Positions 42,647-56,300 of a stretch of 64,000 bases of DNA are shown here, piece after piece; the stretch's first letter is position 1, and every line of letters begins with the position of its first letter. This stretch comes from Halicephalobus mephisto (taxonomy: Eukaryota; Nematoda; Chromadorea; Rhabditida; Panagrolaimidae), in NCBI GenBank assembly GCA_009193035.1, contig SWDT01000211.1:558001-622000 (forward strand), in the 5' to 3' direction. The notes under the pieces are model-generated. The model had not been told where the DNA came from, did no database searches, and saw only the letters and a list, made by a program, of their open reading frames with translations. The position numbers were made by a program, and so were the translations under genes.

Positions 42647-45600
42647 TTAGCTGGTATGAGTAGAGCCTGAAACTTAATCCGATTCATCAATCAAGTCATT
42701 GACTAATAATAAGCTTACCTTCAGTACCAATACTTTCACCATCTTCGGCCTCCAAACCATCGCCACTAGCTCCAATGTAGCTCAACATGCTTGTATTCGT
42801 CGAACGATATGGAATTCGCCGGCTTCGGAGGCTACTCAGTTCACGGCTTAGACTTCCATTCTCACGAGTGAGGGTATCATTAGCATCAGTCAAGTCATCA
42901 ATCTGACGTTGCATTCCACGGATTTTCGCTCGGTTCTGAGTACTTTCTTCTTCTCGTTCATCAAGTTGACGACGAAGACTGCGGTAGCGATTGTTAGCTT
43001 TCTCGAGCTAAAAACTTCACTTTCAAAGATTCATATATCACAACACCTACCTCTTCCTTAGTCTGTTCGTGAGCACGTTGCAAATCGTCAGCGACCAAGA
43101 TACGTTCATTAATCTTCTTCTCTAGTCTTCTGATAGTTCGCTGATGATTGACAACTTCGCTACTTTCGTGAGCGAGTTGATCTTCCAAGGAGGTAATCTT
43201 CGACTCAAGAGCTGCAATAGTAGCACGGGATCGAGTTTGTCCTGTAGTTTCGAGTTCCTCAACCTTGGCTCTGTATTCTCGATTTTGACGTTCCAGAATC
43301 TGCTTTTCGTTCTCCAATCTCTGAGTCATGTTACGCTCAACAGACAACTCGCTTGTCATAGTTTCGAGTTGTTGCTGGACTCTATGCATCCTCTCAGTAA
43401 CTGATTCGTACTGATTATGTTCTTCCTCCAATTCATCTTGAAGATCAGCAATCTTGGATTCCAGACGGTGCTTCTCTTCAGCAGAAAGTCCACCAGTTTT
43501 ACCTTGACGAGCCTCCAAGTCATCACGTTCGGCTTCAAGACGACGTTTAGTCTGTGTCAACTCATCGGACAAATCAGTTAGACGTTGAACCTCAGCATCA
43601 AGAGTTCTCAACTTCTTCTCAGCCTCTCGAAGCAGTGCTTGAGCATCTTCCTTCTGCTGACGAGCTTCCTCAGCCAGCTGTTGATTTTCTTTAGCCATCT
43701 GTTGAACTCTCTTCAACTGCTTATTCAGGTCTTCTCTGACATGGTTAGAATTCTCGAGTTGCCGCTCCAATTCACTCACTTGTGTTTCATACTTCTTACG
43801 GTTCTTCTCTGCAGCACTACGAGCACGTTTCTCCTCCTCAAGTTCAGTTTCAAGGTCACGGCACTGTTTCGTGAGTTGACGACGACGTTCATCAATCTCT
43901 TGTTCTTTAGCAGAAAGAGCTCGGTCATTCTCATTCTTGAGAGCGTTCATGTTGACTTCCATGCGAAGACGATTATCTTCAGCTTGCTGCAATGCATCTT
44001 CAAACTCCTCAATCTGGGCACGAAGATTATTACGTTCTTGTTCATATTGGCGATTAAGGCGTTCCAGTTCATGGACACTCTTTCCAACATCATCTTTTGA
44101 TGAAAGGACTTCATCAAGTTCGACTTGAAGCATTCTCTTGGTTCGCTCTGACTCTTCAAAACTACTCTTGAGTTCATCAAGTTCGTTCTGCAAAGATAAG
44201 ATCTTGGTTTCACGATCGCGAGATTCTTGGGCATGTTGATCTCTTTCACGGACAACATCAGCAAAACGATTACGTTCATCAGCAAGTTGTTGATCGAATT
44301 TCTTCTGTTTCTTCTCAAGTTTCTCATAAGTAGATCGGACATTGTTCAATTCAATATTCAAATCTTCAACCTCCTGAGTGAGCTTCTTACGAGAACGATC
44401 CGATCTTTCACGGGCTTCATTTGCATCCTGCAAATTGTGTTGTAGATTCTCTATTTCACGAGCCATCTTCTTTCGCATCTCTTCTAGCTGCTGGATAACT
44501 CCTTCGTCAGCCTTCTTCTTAGCGTCGACGAGTTGAGTTCGCAAGGTTTCATTATCTTTTTCAATTTTCTCCTTGTCAGCAAGGGTATCTTCTTGTGACT
44601 CTTGCAAATTACTAATAGTGGTCTCAAGCTCACGAATTCGACCTTGTAAGCTGAGTTTACTATGAGTTTCTCCCTGCAAGTTAGTTTGAGCCTCAGTGAG
44701 TTCAAGTTCAAGAGCATTAATCCGTCTCTTCAATTGAGAGACATCTTGATCATCTTGTTCTTTACTCTTATATAGTACGTCATATTCTTGTTGAAGTCTG
44801 GCCAACTGGTCAGCCATGGCATTCTTATTGGCTTCCAAATCAGCTAAACGAGTATTCATCTCACCAACATAGCTCTCCGCTTGCTTCCTTCGTTTGTCAG
44901 ATTCATTCTTAGCGGAGACAGTGGACTCAAGTTCATTACGAATTTCTTCTTTCTGTTGTTTCAGTTGTTCATAGCTACGATCGACTTGAGCTTTCTGACG
45001 TTTGGCTTGATCAGCTTCTTCACGCATTTCCTCTAGTTGACGTTGGAACTTATTACGAAGCTCGTCAAGACGTTGCTCAGCAAGTTGTCGCTGTTCTTCG
45101 ATTTGGCCCTGAAATATAACATATAGTACTTTAAATATATAAAAATCACAAACTGTCAAATTTCTTAGCTGATTGTCTTTCTCTCGTTGGATAGATTCGG
45201 CGACTTGGGTCTGATCAGCAGCTTCCATGACATCAGAACGAAGTTGATCGAGTTCACTCTGCATACTACGACGCATGCTCTCGGCCTTCAATCTGGCATC
45301 ACGTTCTGATTCAAGGTCTTCTTCTAACTCTGTTATACGGTATTTGAGCTCCTGTATTTCCTTGGTCAACTTTGCAATAGTGGCAACATCTTCATCATTC
45401 TTCACCAGAGCAGAACTAAGTTCACCTTCACGACGCATGACGAGAGAATTCAATTCTTCATATTTCGAGTTCCTTGTTTCCAATGTTTCTTTGATATCAC
45501 GTAACTCAGCTTCAAGTTTCCTCTTTTGCTCATCAACGTGGGCACGATTACGTTGTTCTCGTTCCAATTCTTCACGTAATTCATGAAGTAATTGATCATT

Positions 45601-48600
45601 TCTATTAGCTTTCTTTCCAACAGTTTTACTTTTCTCCTCTTCCTCAAGAAGTTGATCAGTTAAAGCTTGGACACGGTCTTCCATGACTTTCTTCTCACGT
45701 TGAGCTTTGTCAAAGGCATCTTGAATCTCGGCAACTCGATCTTCCAAAAGCTTGAACTTTTGTTCAACACCAGATTTCTCAAGCTGAACTTTCTGACGAG
45801 CTTGTTCTTCCGCTTCCAGTTGTTCTTCAAGATCACGGACCGTCTCTTGCATTTTCCGTTTTTCATCGCTGGCAGAGATCAAACGCCCTTCTTCCTCTTC
45901 GAGTCGTGTTTGAAGGTCGATTAGCAACTCATTGAGTTCAGTAACACGTTGCTTAGCATGTTCATGTGATTCTTCAGCATCCTGTCTTTGTTCAGCTTCC
46001 TTATTCAATTCTTCTTGCAAACTATTACGTTCCTCCGTCAGTTGATCCAGTCGTTTCTGTAAATCCTCCGTTTCAGCCTCTCTACGTTGCAGCCGTTCTT
46101 TAGCAGTTCGAAGTTCTTCATCCTTCGCATGTAAAACAGCTTCTTGATTAGTAACTTGCAGAAGTGGCTTGACTTTCGTGTACAATCTCCACCATTGCCA
46201 ATTCCGAAGTTTAAGCCAGGCCAGACCATTTCGTTGGAGTACACGTATAGCATTTGATTGCTCAACACGACGCTGATAAAGACGACGAGCGAGGAAAGCA
46301 CGACATTGAGCTTGGAATTTGACAATCAAACCAGCAAGTTTAATATCACGTTCTTCTTCAAGTTGAGCAAGTACACCAGCTCTCAAGAAAATCTTAGACT
46401 GTCCGATTCTGAATAGATTGGCTTCCATATCCAAAGCCTGGGTCATTCGCCTGAAATCGACTCATAAATTAATCACAAAAGCAACACAATCTTACCGAAC
46501 GGCCTCTTTTCCATCCATGAATCCGCGAGGTATCAAGTTAGGAGTCAACAATTCATAGCGATGACGGAATTCCTGAAACGGTACTCTGCTTGGGAATCCT
46601 TGACGACAGATTCGAATACCTTCCAGAACACCGTTGCATCGTAGTTGTTCTAGAATAAGCAAAGAATTGATCTTCCGAGGCTTCTTCTCATGATTAGGAA
46701 TAATACAACGGACGAAATGAGGAACAGTGTTGCGGAGGGTAGCCATCAAACGACCAAGTTGCTCTTTATGAAGATAACTCACAGTTCTGAACATTCCCTT
46801 CTTAGCTCGAGCCCCAAATGTAGGATCGATCTCAGTGGCTCCCATAGCTGCGAATTCAGCATCTTTCCATATATTGACAACGAAAGGATCAGTAGAATTC
46901 TGCATGAGGGCAACAACATTCTCATTCAAAGGATCCATGTTCTTTGTCAACCACTGATCAGCTACATAATCAACTCGCCCAGCATAATGAACAATGGCGA
47001 AATCACTCTTTGCACGCATCTCGGGGACAACGAATTTCGGATGCTTCTCATGGTTGACGAATAATTTCTCAACGTAAGACTTGTCTGTTGCCTTCGGGAA
47101 GAGACATTGTTCATCAAGCAAAGCAAGAATTCCCATCGGCTTCTCAATGAGGTCAATGGTTGGCTGTAGATCCAGACCAAAATCAATGAATTGCCAATCA
47201 ATACCTTCCTGTTGATACTCCTCTTGTTCTTTCACAAACATCGTGTTGTTGAATAACTGTTGTAACTTCTCATTTGTATAGTTGATGCAAAGCTGTTCGA
47301 AACTATTGAGTCCAAAGATTTCGAAACCAGCGATATCAAGAATACCAATAAATGACGTCCCTTGACGGCGAGTTCTGTCCAATGACTTGTTGATACGATT
47401 CACGAGCCATTTGAACATTCGTTCATAACAGGCTTTACTGATGGCTTCGACAGCGAATTCAGCTTGTTCCTTATTCTGAGCTTTGTGGACATATTCGCGA
47501 CCAACCTTGATTCTTGGCTTTAAGAAAGCCCTAGTGAAATCCACTACAGGTATACCGAGCAAATGACAGATCTTCTGAGCAACACGATCATTCGGAAGTA
47601 CTGCTTGGTCTGACTTCTTTTCTTGATGGAATTCAATATTACCGAACAAAAGAACAGCACTGACAACTCGTAGCACAGAAGTAATTTCGTCATCATGGAA
47701 TCCCATGATCTTCATTGAGCGAACAGTATTGTGGAATTCACCAGTGTCGTCGACATTTGGAAGTACAATATTACCATTCTTCAAAAACTTATAATCATTG
47801 ATAGATTCGAGCAAAAAGTTATCTGAAATACACACTTAATCATGCAAAAATTACCACAAATCATACTTTTTTCTTCTGCACTTGTTCCATGAAGGAATTG
47901 ATAGAAAATATGGAAACTCCGTTCATCGTCTGCTTGACGGCAAGTTCTGGACTTCTCGAGCAAGTAAAACTCAATATTTGCACCAGAAATATACCCGCTG
48001 TTGTCAAAATTAATTCGAATAAATTTGCCAAACCGAGACGAATTATCATTCTTCACCGTTTTACTGTTACCAAAGGCTTCAAGAATAGGATTTGCTTGCA
48101 ACAGTTGTTGCTCCAACTCTCCCTAAAAACACAAACTTACTCATGATCACAACATTATCAACCATCAGTTAAGTGCAAGTAAATAGGACTTACAATGACA
48201 CTCAAGGAGTCATGGTTCGTCTGCAAAACATTCGTTTAGTCGACAATTAAAGAGATTAAGATACGTGATGGGGTAATCACGACAAACAATTAACGAAAAC
48301 CATACCTTGGCAGGAGAATTCAACTGCTTATGGCGAGTTGCACCAGCAACATGGGCCAAATATTGGATAACTTTCTTCGTGTTCTCAGTCTTACCGGCAC
48401 CTGACTCACCAGTACACAAGATAGACTGATCTTCTCGATCTTGAAGCATAGAACGATAAGCAGCATCAGCAATGGCAAAGATGTGGGGAGGGAGTTCATG
48501 TCGCTTTTTACCTTTGAAAATCTCAATCAGTTCTTCAGAATAGATGGATAGTCGTTTGTATGGATTCACCACAACACAGAAGAGACCCGAATATGTCTAC

Positions 48601-49044
48601 AACGAATTGCATGAGAATAATCAGATGATAAAAAGAACATACGTAAATTAAGTCTGAATAATAGCGAGACTTGAGATTGTGAAGAACGGACGCTTCGTTT
48701 AGACATGAAAGGTCAGCCATGTCCTCGACCTTGTCAAATTTCGGCGGGTTCATCTTCTGACAATCATCCATACTAACTTGGATCCGCTGTCCAGATTCTA
48801 CCAACTCCACAATGGCAAGATCACCCTTGCTCTCAATAACAGAACCAGCTACGAAACCTTCACGTTCATGTGGGACCCATAAAAGATTCTTCTTGGTCCA
48901 ATCTGCTTGCAAAACAGGATCATTGAGAGCAGCTCGCTTTACCATCAAACATTGAAGAGCTTTCGTGTTATCGTTGCCATGGCCTTCAATGAAGCCGCGG
49001 CCGTCGGCTCGTCCTGCCGTTCCACTCCCATTGACGTAAGCCAT
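42647..49044 (-). CDS. nmy: Non-muscle myosin II heavy chain
   Basis: Actin-based motor for cytokinesis, cortical tension and morphogenesis. Exons 49044-48643, 48596-48306, 48220-48194, 48122-47867, 47822-46496, 46450-45154, 45108-43051, 43007-42719 and 42666-42647, all in phase, give about 1988 aa (C. elegans NMY-1 and NMY-2 are about 1960-2000). Motor: SH3-like N-terminus, P-loop GESGAGKT (197-204), switch [11 protein letters not shown], switch [12 protein letters not shown], and the SH1/SH2 region [19 protein letters not shown]. The lever arm has IQ-type helices and [15 protein letters not shown], then a rod of about 1100 residues of coiled coil and a short non-helical tail ([16 protein letters not shown]). 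[20 protein letters not shown] places it in the non-muscle/smooth group rather than striated. I cannot decide between nmy-1 and nmy-2. A GAG-CCT acceptor at 49066 leaves the frame open upstream, so an extra 5' exon is possible. Confidence 0.95.
45109..45153 (-). other. 45-nt in-frame intron inside the myosin rod
   Basis: GTTTGTG...TATTTCAG interrupts the coiled coil between LRNLT and GQIEEQ. Being 45 nt with no stop codon, it would add 15 hydrophobic residues ([15 protein letters not shown]) if retained. These break the heptad pattern, so it is an intron. Confidence 0.85.
48194..48220 (-). other. 27-nt cassette microexon at myosin loop 1
   Basis: Flanked by TTTTGCAG and GTAAGT, it encodes TNHDSLSVI. 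The exons before (ending SPAK) and after (starting GELEQQ) are both phase 0, so inclusion or skipping keeps the frame. The position is loop 1 above the nucleotide pocket. Confidence 0.85.
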
Positions 49045-50759
49045 GGGCGTAGTACGGTTAGGCTCCTGAAATAATAGATCATAAAAGCTGGAAAATAACA
49101 AGGAATTACTCGGATTTTATTGTGCAAATTTCGAGGTCAGCGCTTTTACAAAGAGAAATCAACGGAAAAGTGGAAAAAAGCCCAAATGACCTCTCATGAA
49201 AAAAATGGGCAAATCGCAGAGTCAAAAGGGGAGTGGGTAAAAATCGATCACAATGACTAACAGATCATTCAAATAGGACGTTGCAAGTGATTCAACTAAA
49301 CTTCGGTCTTATCAGAGCTTAGAAATTATTTTTGAACATGCAGGACAGACACGGATAAATTCCAATTGGTCAATAACTTCTATACATATATATTATACAT
49401 GTGTAATTTCTCACTTTGACCTATACATGACACGGACAATGGTTTGAGGTAAGCGTTGGAAAAATATCGGAAAATGGAAAATGTGAACTCAGCAAAAAAC
49501 TGTTTACAATCAAAACCTTTCACACATCGAAAAGCTTTCTCGACCAATCTCGCACACTTACATACAAAGCTCCGCGTGATACACATACATAGCCTTTTCC
49601 TACTTAAAATTATTCGATCAATCGACAAGTAGACAACATAATTCAAAGTCAAAATGAGCAAAAATAGACTGAGGGCTTACGATCGACAGTCGATTTCGTA
49701 GTCTTGGACAACGACTCCCTCCAATATCGAAGCTTTTTCGGAACAAAGCTGGCAGAAACAAGTGGACCAGTTCTCCTTTGAAAAGATATTAAATTCATTT
49801 CAATAAAATAGATGAAATTACTGGTAATAAATCCACTAATCAAATCAAAATCAAGAAAAGGGAAATAACTCAGATCAAACCAGTTCTTTTCCCACAATCA
49901 TTAAAAAACTACTAGCGATATCAAAATCAAACAAGAATAGCCGAGATATAAAACACATTGAAGCAAAACCACACGATATAATAATGGAGAAATAGCTTTT
50001 TGACGTGAATATTCTAAAAGGAAAGGGACAAAATACTCATACTGCAAACACACTAATAACAATCAAACAATGAATAACTCGGATTATATAGAAAAGACAG
50101 AGAACGGGAAGTTACGAATCTCTCTTTACATGCATATCGCTTCGTGATATCGAAATCACTCCTGTCAGAAATCCCATTTGCGACAAGAAATGTTCGACGC
50201 GGTACTGAAATACATACCTGACCAAGGGCATCACAATCCATGCACGGATTCAACACAGCAAGTTATGAAGAAACATGTAAATAGATCAAGATAAGTCCGT
50301 CGCGCTCAGGGTAATCGAGAATGTCAAAAATGGCGAATTCGGAGAAACTGGCAAAACAAAGTCAAATGCACAAGCAATAATCTTCTCAGTTTTGGACGTC
50401 AAAAATAGACAATTTCGAAATTTCAACATAAAGCGGTAGGACTAACAACTGTCCATCTAAAAAGCAGTCAATTCTATCAATGTCAGATGAATGACTCAGC
50501 ACAACAGATTCAAACATGACCGAAAACCACGGAATTTGATATTACATCAAGCCTAAAACAGAATCAAAGGATATACAATCATTGAAAACGTTAGTTCACA
50601 CACACTTATGATAACGACAGCAAAAGTTCAAGTAAGGTTAAACATCTGTGAAGAAAAATCGTTTAAAGTCAAGACGACAAAAACAAGAAGAAAGACCAGC
50701 AAGCCCTCGGTTCAATCCAAAGTAAGAAATTTTTCGCAGTCGAATTGAAAAAAATCAGC

Positions 50760-51060
50760 GAGAGAACAAAAAAGAGGTGAACCTCTATTGCAATCGCCGG
50801 TGGAGCTGAGGTCGCGCGGTTGTCGCCAGATGGCCATACTCGGAAAGATGGCCATTTTGCGGATCGCAAAAGACGAACATCAGGGTGCGCACTATCGGGA
50901 CTTTAGTAAAAAACGGACGATTGACCAAGTTGGCGGGAATACTTTTCGTGAAGGCCAATTCCGTTGAGGTAACCACGCGTTCATCCTCTCCCCCTTTCGC
51001 GCGAACACTTTCTGTACATTCTTTCGTTCATCAGTTGTCCAATCGCTTCTTCACCTGCAT
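50760..51060. promoter_or_regulatory. CpG-richer island, candidate myosin promoter
   Basis: Contains repeated CG dinucleotides (GGTCGCGCGGTTGTCGCC) and two copies of AAGATGGCCAT/AGATGGCCAT (YY1-like) at 50826-50853, against an AT-rich background. Confidence 0.35.
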
Positions 51061-52689
51061 TCCACCATCACTCTTCTCAGTTCTCGTTGAATAGAAGAAT
51101 GAGTTCCGTAAAACGGATATGAGAAAATGAACCCAGAAATGTTCTGATTCAAAACATTATCTTTTATCGTCTTCCATGAGAAAATCAGTTTGTTCTTGTA
51201 GATACGGAGCACAAATGAAGGAAAAGGGGGCAAAAGTAATTGTGTGTCGCGCAAACATCCCAAATCGGGGAGCGTCTTTCAACCGGTCATCGCAAAAGCC
51301 GTTCTCAAACATAAGAAATCGTCCATCCGGTCTTTGTACTAGTACATGTAAGATAGGAAACAACGAAGACCGATGGTTGATGCTGGACAGACGATTCAGT
51401 GCTCCAGTAGAGCTTCCTAGCAATTTGCGCGGGAGAAAAGTCGATCTTTCCTTCAATGGATTGATGGCAATAACTCTTCGGTTCACACCCGCGATTCAAT
51501 CTCATTCTTTGCATCGAAAGACAGGATCTAACTCGGTTTGGGAAAATTCCTAATTCCTCATTCTTTAAATTCGGCTTGAAAAACCAAATCTAGAAAAGTT
51601 CTGAATCAGAGTTCGATGAACTCCAATTTCCAAAATACGATGCTCAGTAGGGTGCTAACCAGAACGATTGTCCCTTTGAAATCGAATAAAGAAAGGACAA
51701 CTTTTGATGCCAGCAACCAAAAACTCGTACATCTACAGACTTCTACAGTGAATAGGAATTAAATGAAATATAAACGTTTGGAAGAAAGAAAATGACTCAA
51801 CGTTGTTTCATTAATTCTCAAAACAAAAAGTCCTGAAAAACGAATGCCAAGTGTGTAACCAAGAAAGTAATGACAGAAAGATTGGGTCATAACTAATCCC
51901 ATTAACTATGTTACTAACTAGACTATTAGCACTTTAATTACTACCAAAGGTCATTACAATGTAGCAAGTGTGCTCTCCCGATATACTCAACTGGCCAATA
52001 CAAGACTAATTGACTGATCACAAATAGCAAAACAGCTGCTTCTAACTACTAAGGGAGTGCAAGACAATATTTGACCTGACGGGACCGCCGGTCACTGGGA
52101 TCTGCACTTAATAAATTTCGCTCCCACCAAAGAATAGTGGGCTTAGGAAACTTTTTCATATAAAAAACCAACCTGGATCAATCCTTCAAAAAGAATACCA
52201 GCAAAGACGGATGAGCTTCGTGAAGAGGACAAGGTAACCTAAAAAGACTTCATAGACAATGAATCACCCTATCCAGAAAACAACCCTTCAGTCGGAAAGG
52301 TCGCGCGGACATGAATTTAAAAGTTGTTCAAATCAAAGCGCGCCAAAAGTTATAGTCGATGTCACACGTCGGCAACATTTACTACAAGGATTGAAATAAA
52401 CACACGAGCGAAAGATTAACACTGGGAAATCCTAAGATTCATATATGAACAATCAATTCAGAGGAAAAATTTCTTAAAATCATTGATTAAATAAAAGAAC
52501 AGAGCTCTCACAAGGATGCTTCATTAGGTTAAGTGTAATAGCGATAAGATAGTGATAAACTAAAAAGCACACATAAAACAATAATGGTTTGGTGCTGGCG
52601 AAATGAAGATAGAAAATGAATGCGAGCGAGTCAGCTACAGCAAACATTAAAAGGCGAAATCTGGCAATACCGCTCTTTCTAGATAATCG

Positions 52690-53100
52690 AATTATTTCGT
52701 AATCACTAAAATTCCTTAGAAATTCCTAAAATTCTTCAGAATCCTGTTGGAGATTCTAAAACTTTTCGGAATTTCACGAAAAGCTCCAGATTCTCTTAGA
52801 ATATAACGAAATTTTTCTAGAATTTCCCAACATCCAACAGAAATTCTTAGGACCTAAAATTCCATATAAACGTTTGGAATTATAAAAATTTCAAAATTCA
52901 GTAAAGACTTCTGGAATTCTCTAGAATCCTATGGAAATCACCAGAATTTTATGGAAACTTCCTGAATCTAATTAAAGCTTTTAAAATACTCCAGAATCAC
53001 TCAGAATTCGATGGAAGACCAGAATCTTTTGAAATTAAGGTTTCTAAAAGCGTCTAAAAAGTCCTAGAAATTCGTTTCGAGATAATTTGAAAACGATTCT
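52690..53100. repeat. TTC/GAA-rich dispersed repeat, copy 7 (longest)
   Basis: About 410 bp of repeated TTCTAGAAT/CCAGAAT/GGAAT blocks, for example TTTTTCTAGAATTTCCC and GACTTCTGGAATTCTCTAGA. Confidence 0.6.
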
Positions 53101-53324
53101 CATTTTTAATTTTTATAAAATGATTTTTTTCGACGCTTCGATAACTGTGGCATTTCTGTTTTCAAATTTTTGCTTCTAAAAAAATAAATGCCGATGAGTC
53201 AGATTTTTCGAAGATGAAATCGTGGAAGATTCCTTTACTTTATGTTATTTTCAAGAAGGATTAGAAACAGAGGTCAAACGATTTCTGCAATGAAAGAAAA
53301 AATGACGGCCGATGGAATGACGGT

Positions 53325-56300
53325 TTAGTTTTTGACAACGATCCACGTTCCTCCTCCATAAGGCAGTAAAGAAGCGCTCACGCGAGGATCGTTTTTGATT
53401 CGTACATTCATGGCCTGCACGACTTGACGTCCTTCCAAGTTGGAAAATTCTGGACCGGAAATGACTGCTCCGTTTTCGAGGGCCTGAAAAAACAGTTCTA
53501 ACTGGCATTTATAAGAAAACCAACATCGGTTATAACCAAAAGACCATTTGTTCGGAGAAGACGAACAGCATGTTCGTAATCATCGAGACTGTTGGTCTTT
53601 CTGAGTTCGTTCATGAAGATGAAGTCGAAGGCGTTAGGTTCATAAGCAGCTAGTTTAGTCAGAGCTTTGTCGATGTTCTCAACGGATCTGACTTGGATTC
53701 TACTCATGATTCCAGCCCTTTGGGCATACTTCATCCCGACTCGTTCCCAAAGATGAGCGTTTTCCGGGTACTCCAATCCGATGACGATTCCCCTAGAGTC
53801 AGTCACACTTGCAACCCCTATTACTGCCAATCCTGTGAAGACTCCAATAACTAAGCTTCTGTTTGGCTTGTACAGATTCATCAGATTCATAGTTAATTGA
53901 ACTGTTTCGGGACTGGCCGTGGACTTCCAGGTGAAAGGAGGAGGAATGGAGATCGATTGAGTATCCTGGAAATTCAATTATTGCCATCTGCAGTAAACAA
54001 GAAAAAACGAAAGAAAGAATTAAAAATACGGAAAAGAAGTTTTAATGAATATTGTCAACATGAAATTTATGATTTCGTTTACTAGAATTGTGGAAAAGTT
54101 TTTAGAATCTTCCAGAATTGTGTCAAAATTTTCAAAACTTTTTAAAATCTAATGGGAACTTGAAAGAACATCTAAATTTGGGACTTTTAGAAGTTAGAAA
54201 ATTCTAGAAATTCTTGTTAACACACTGAAAATAGATTATAATAAGCATAGTTTGGTGTAGAATTTGGAATGCTGAATCGAATGGTATATAACATTCCAGG
54301 GTTCAACTGGATTTAGTGTAGGAACAACTTAATCGGAAATTATTTTGACATTAAATCCGAAAAATAATCATAGTTTAATTTTCAAGACTTTGGAAGATGT
54401 TATTTTGCTTGTTATAACAAATAAATTATTCTCTATTTTATAATCTATGAACTACTCAATGTCATCAACTTTGGATTAAATTATACCATTTTGAATATAT
54501 ATTTTAAAATCATTCATATTAGACTTTTTCCTCAGATCTTGGAATTTAAGAAGCCAAATCTAGTGTGTGGAACAATACTAATTATATTGCTTTATGATAA
54601 CAGATTAGACTTCGCCTTCACTATTTAAGTACAATTTCTTTTCAAAGATCTCAAAAAATAAAGTATGAAGTGATTCAAAAAGAATATAGCCAAAGTTCTT
54701 CTGTTTTCTATCATTTTTTGTTTATTAATATTGTAATTAGAGAAAAATTTATCAAAATAAAGAAAAGAAAATGTAAAAATGAAAAAAGATGTATGGATTA
54801 TTTTCTTGGAAATGTTTTCTACATTTCTAATTTTGATATTTTGGTATTCAATTCTCGCTTAATCAATTTCAAAAATTCTCATATTATTAACCTTGGAATA
54901 TCCTTCAATTCACTTGTACTAAATTCATAGAAATTGGTTGAATTTGAAAATTTTCGATAAATCCCAGTTTCTACTCTTTCATTAGCATTAATCTTCTGCA
55001 GAGATGTTTATAAAGTAATTAAAGACCCTAAATCTTACAAAAGCGCCAAAAATGAAGATGATAAATGTATTTTTATACAGAAAATTACACTAATATTTTC
55101 TAACTTGTTTAGTAATTATTCTTCAAAATTAAGCGAGAAGAATCTCAACGTCATATCATAAGACTAAGTAATCGGTATTTAATTTCATACCAAGATCTCG
55201 GTCTTTAAATTCTATGTTGAAAGAATATCGTTTAATACGAACAATGTTGATAGTCACAGGGCAGCCTATCATATCTCCTCTTGATAATGATCAGAAGACA
55301 CAATTCAGATATTATTTGATAGTGACTTCCATGAGCTTTATGGTGGATATACTAATATCTTACTGACTCGTTTATAAATAAAGTTATGACTTTCTTCAGA
55401 GCTTATGCTAAAAAAATTTTCGCTCCACTGCTTCATACACTTAATCCTAGAATGCTACATACTATTCAATTTAGCATTTGAAATCTTATGATAATCTGTT
55501 TCTTACTGTTAGGTGTCTGTGTTGAGATCATTCTTTAATTTTACGACTGTGATTGGACTAACTTAATCTTTTCTTCCTTTTGTTAAATTATCCTTACCTT
55601 CATCACAGAATTCAGCAGATCAGTGATAGGTGTGCCATGATTGTAGGCGTATTGGAAGATAGGATCTGTTGTTTCAAAACTTCGCAATTTTGCCAAGCAT
55701 TGCTTTCCAGGTTCTAAAAAAGGATGATTAATCAAGATGATTCAAATACTGAAATATTTTTGAAATTTCCATTGATGATCAAGTGTATTTTTAGAAATTG
55801 TACAGAGGGAAACTAACGGCAAGTCTCACAACTTCTAGCTGATTCCTCAACGGATGGAGAAATTGGGGCCAGACTTGTTTTTGTGTATTGAATTTCTTTG
55901 AGGGAAGGGTAGCTCGTGATTCTGATAGGTTTGCTAGTGAAGGAAGAAGCAATTCGTTCAAATAAATTAGTTGTTGACGGGGACATGGCACTATAGAAAG
56001 GGGGTGTAGGTGGGTTGTCCGTTGTCGTCGGTCTCCTCGACTTTGGAGTGGTGAAAATATGAGGATACGGTAAGCTGACTTGAGGAATGTTCGAAGACTG
56101 TCTTGTAGAAGCTCCTGAAATCAGTTCGAATAGCTGAAAAAATTTTTTCGCAGTTTTATTACTGAGAGAAGTGATGTTCTTCATCCAAGGTTTCATTGCA
56201 GCTTCATATGGGGATTTTGTTGATGGAGCGGGGGTAAAAACAACAGCGCCCTTGTTATCGACGAGATCAGTGTACAAATCGCCGAAAACCATTTCTAGAA

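Larger units (their letters stand above)
49066..53324. other. Region upstream of the myosin gene (promoter, leader exons)
   Basis: About 4.2 kb with no supported coding gene. A possible 5' UTR exon at about 49681-49780 (minus) ends in a GTAAGC donor. A GC- and CpG-richer patch at 50760-51060 is a candidate promoter. A segment at 51157-51553 is open on both strands. A TTC/GAA repeat copy lies at the right. Confidence 0.45.

Noticed and set aside
43144..45924. Several ORFs of 60-171 codons inside the myosin rod
   Set aside because: Shadows of the coiled-coil coding sequence; Leu/Ser-rich or Arg/Lys-rich translations without their own splice or start signals.
49681..49780. Coding exon upstream of the myosin start
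   Set aside because: It can be joined in an open frame, but the translation has no resemblance to a myosin N-terminus; kept only as a possible 5' UTR exon.
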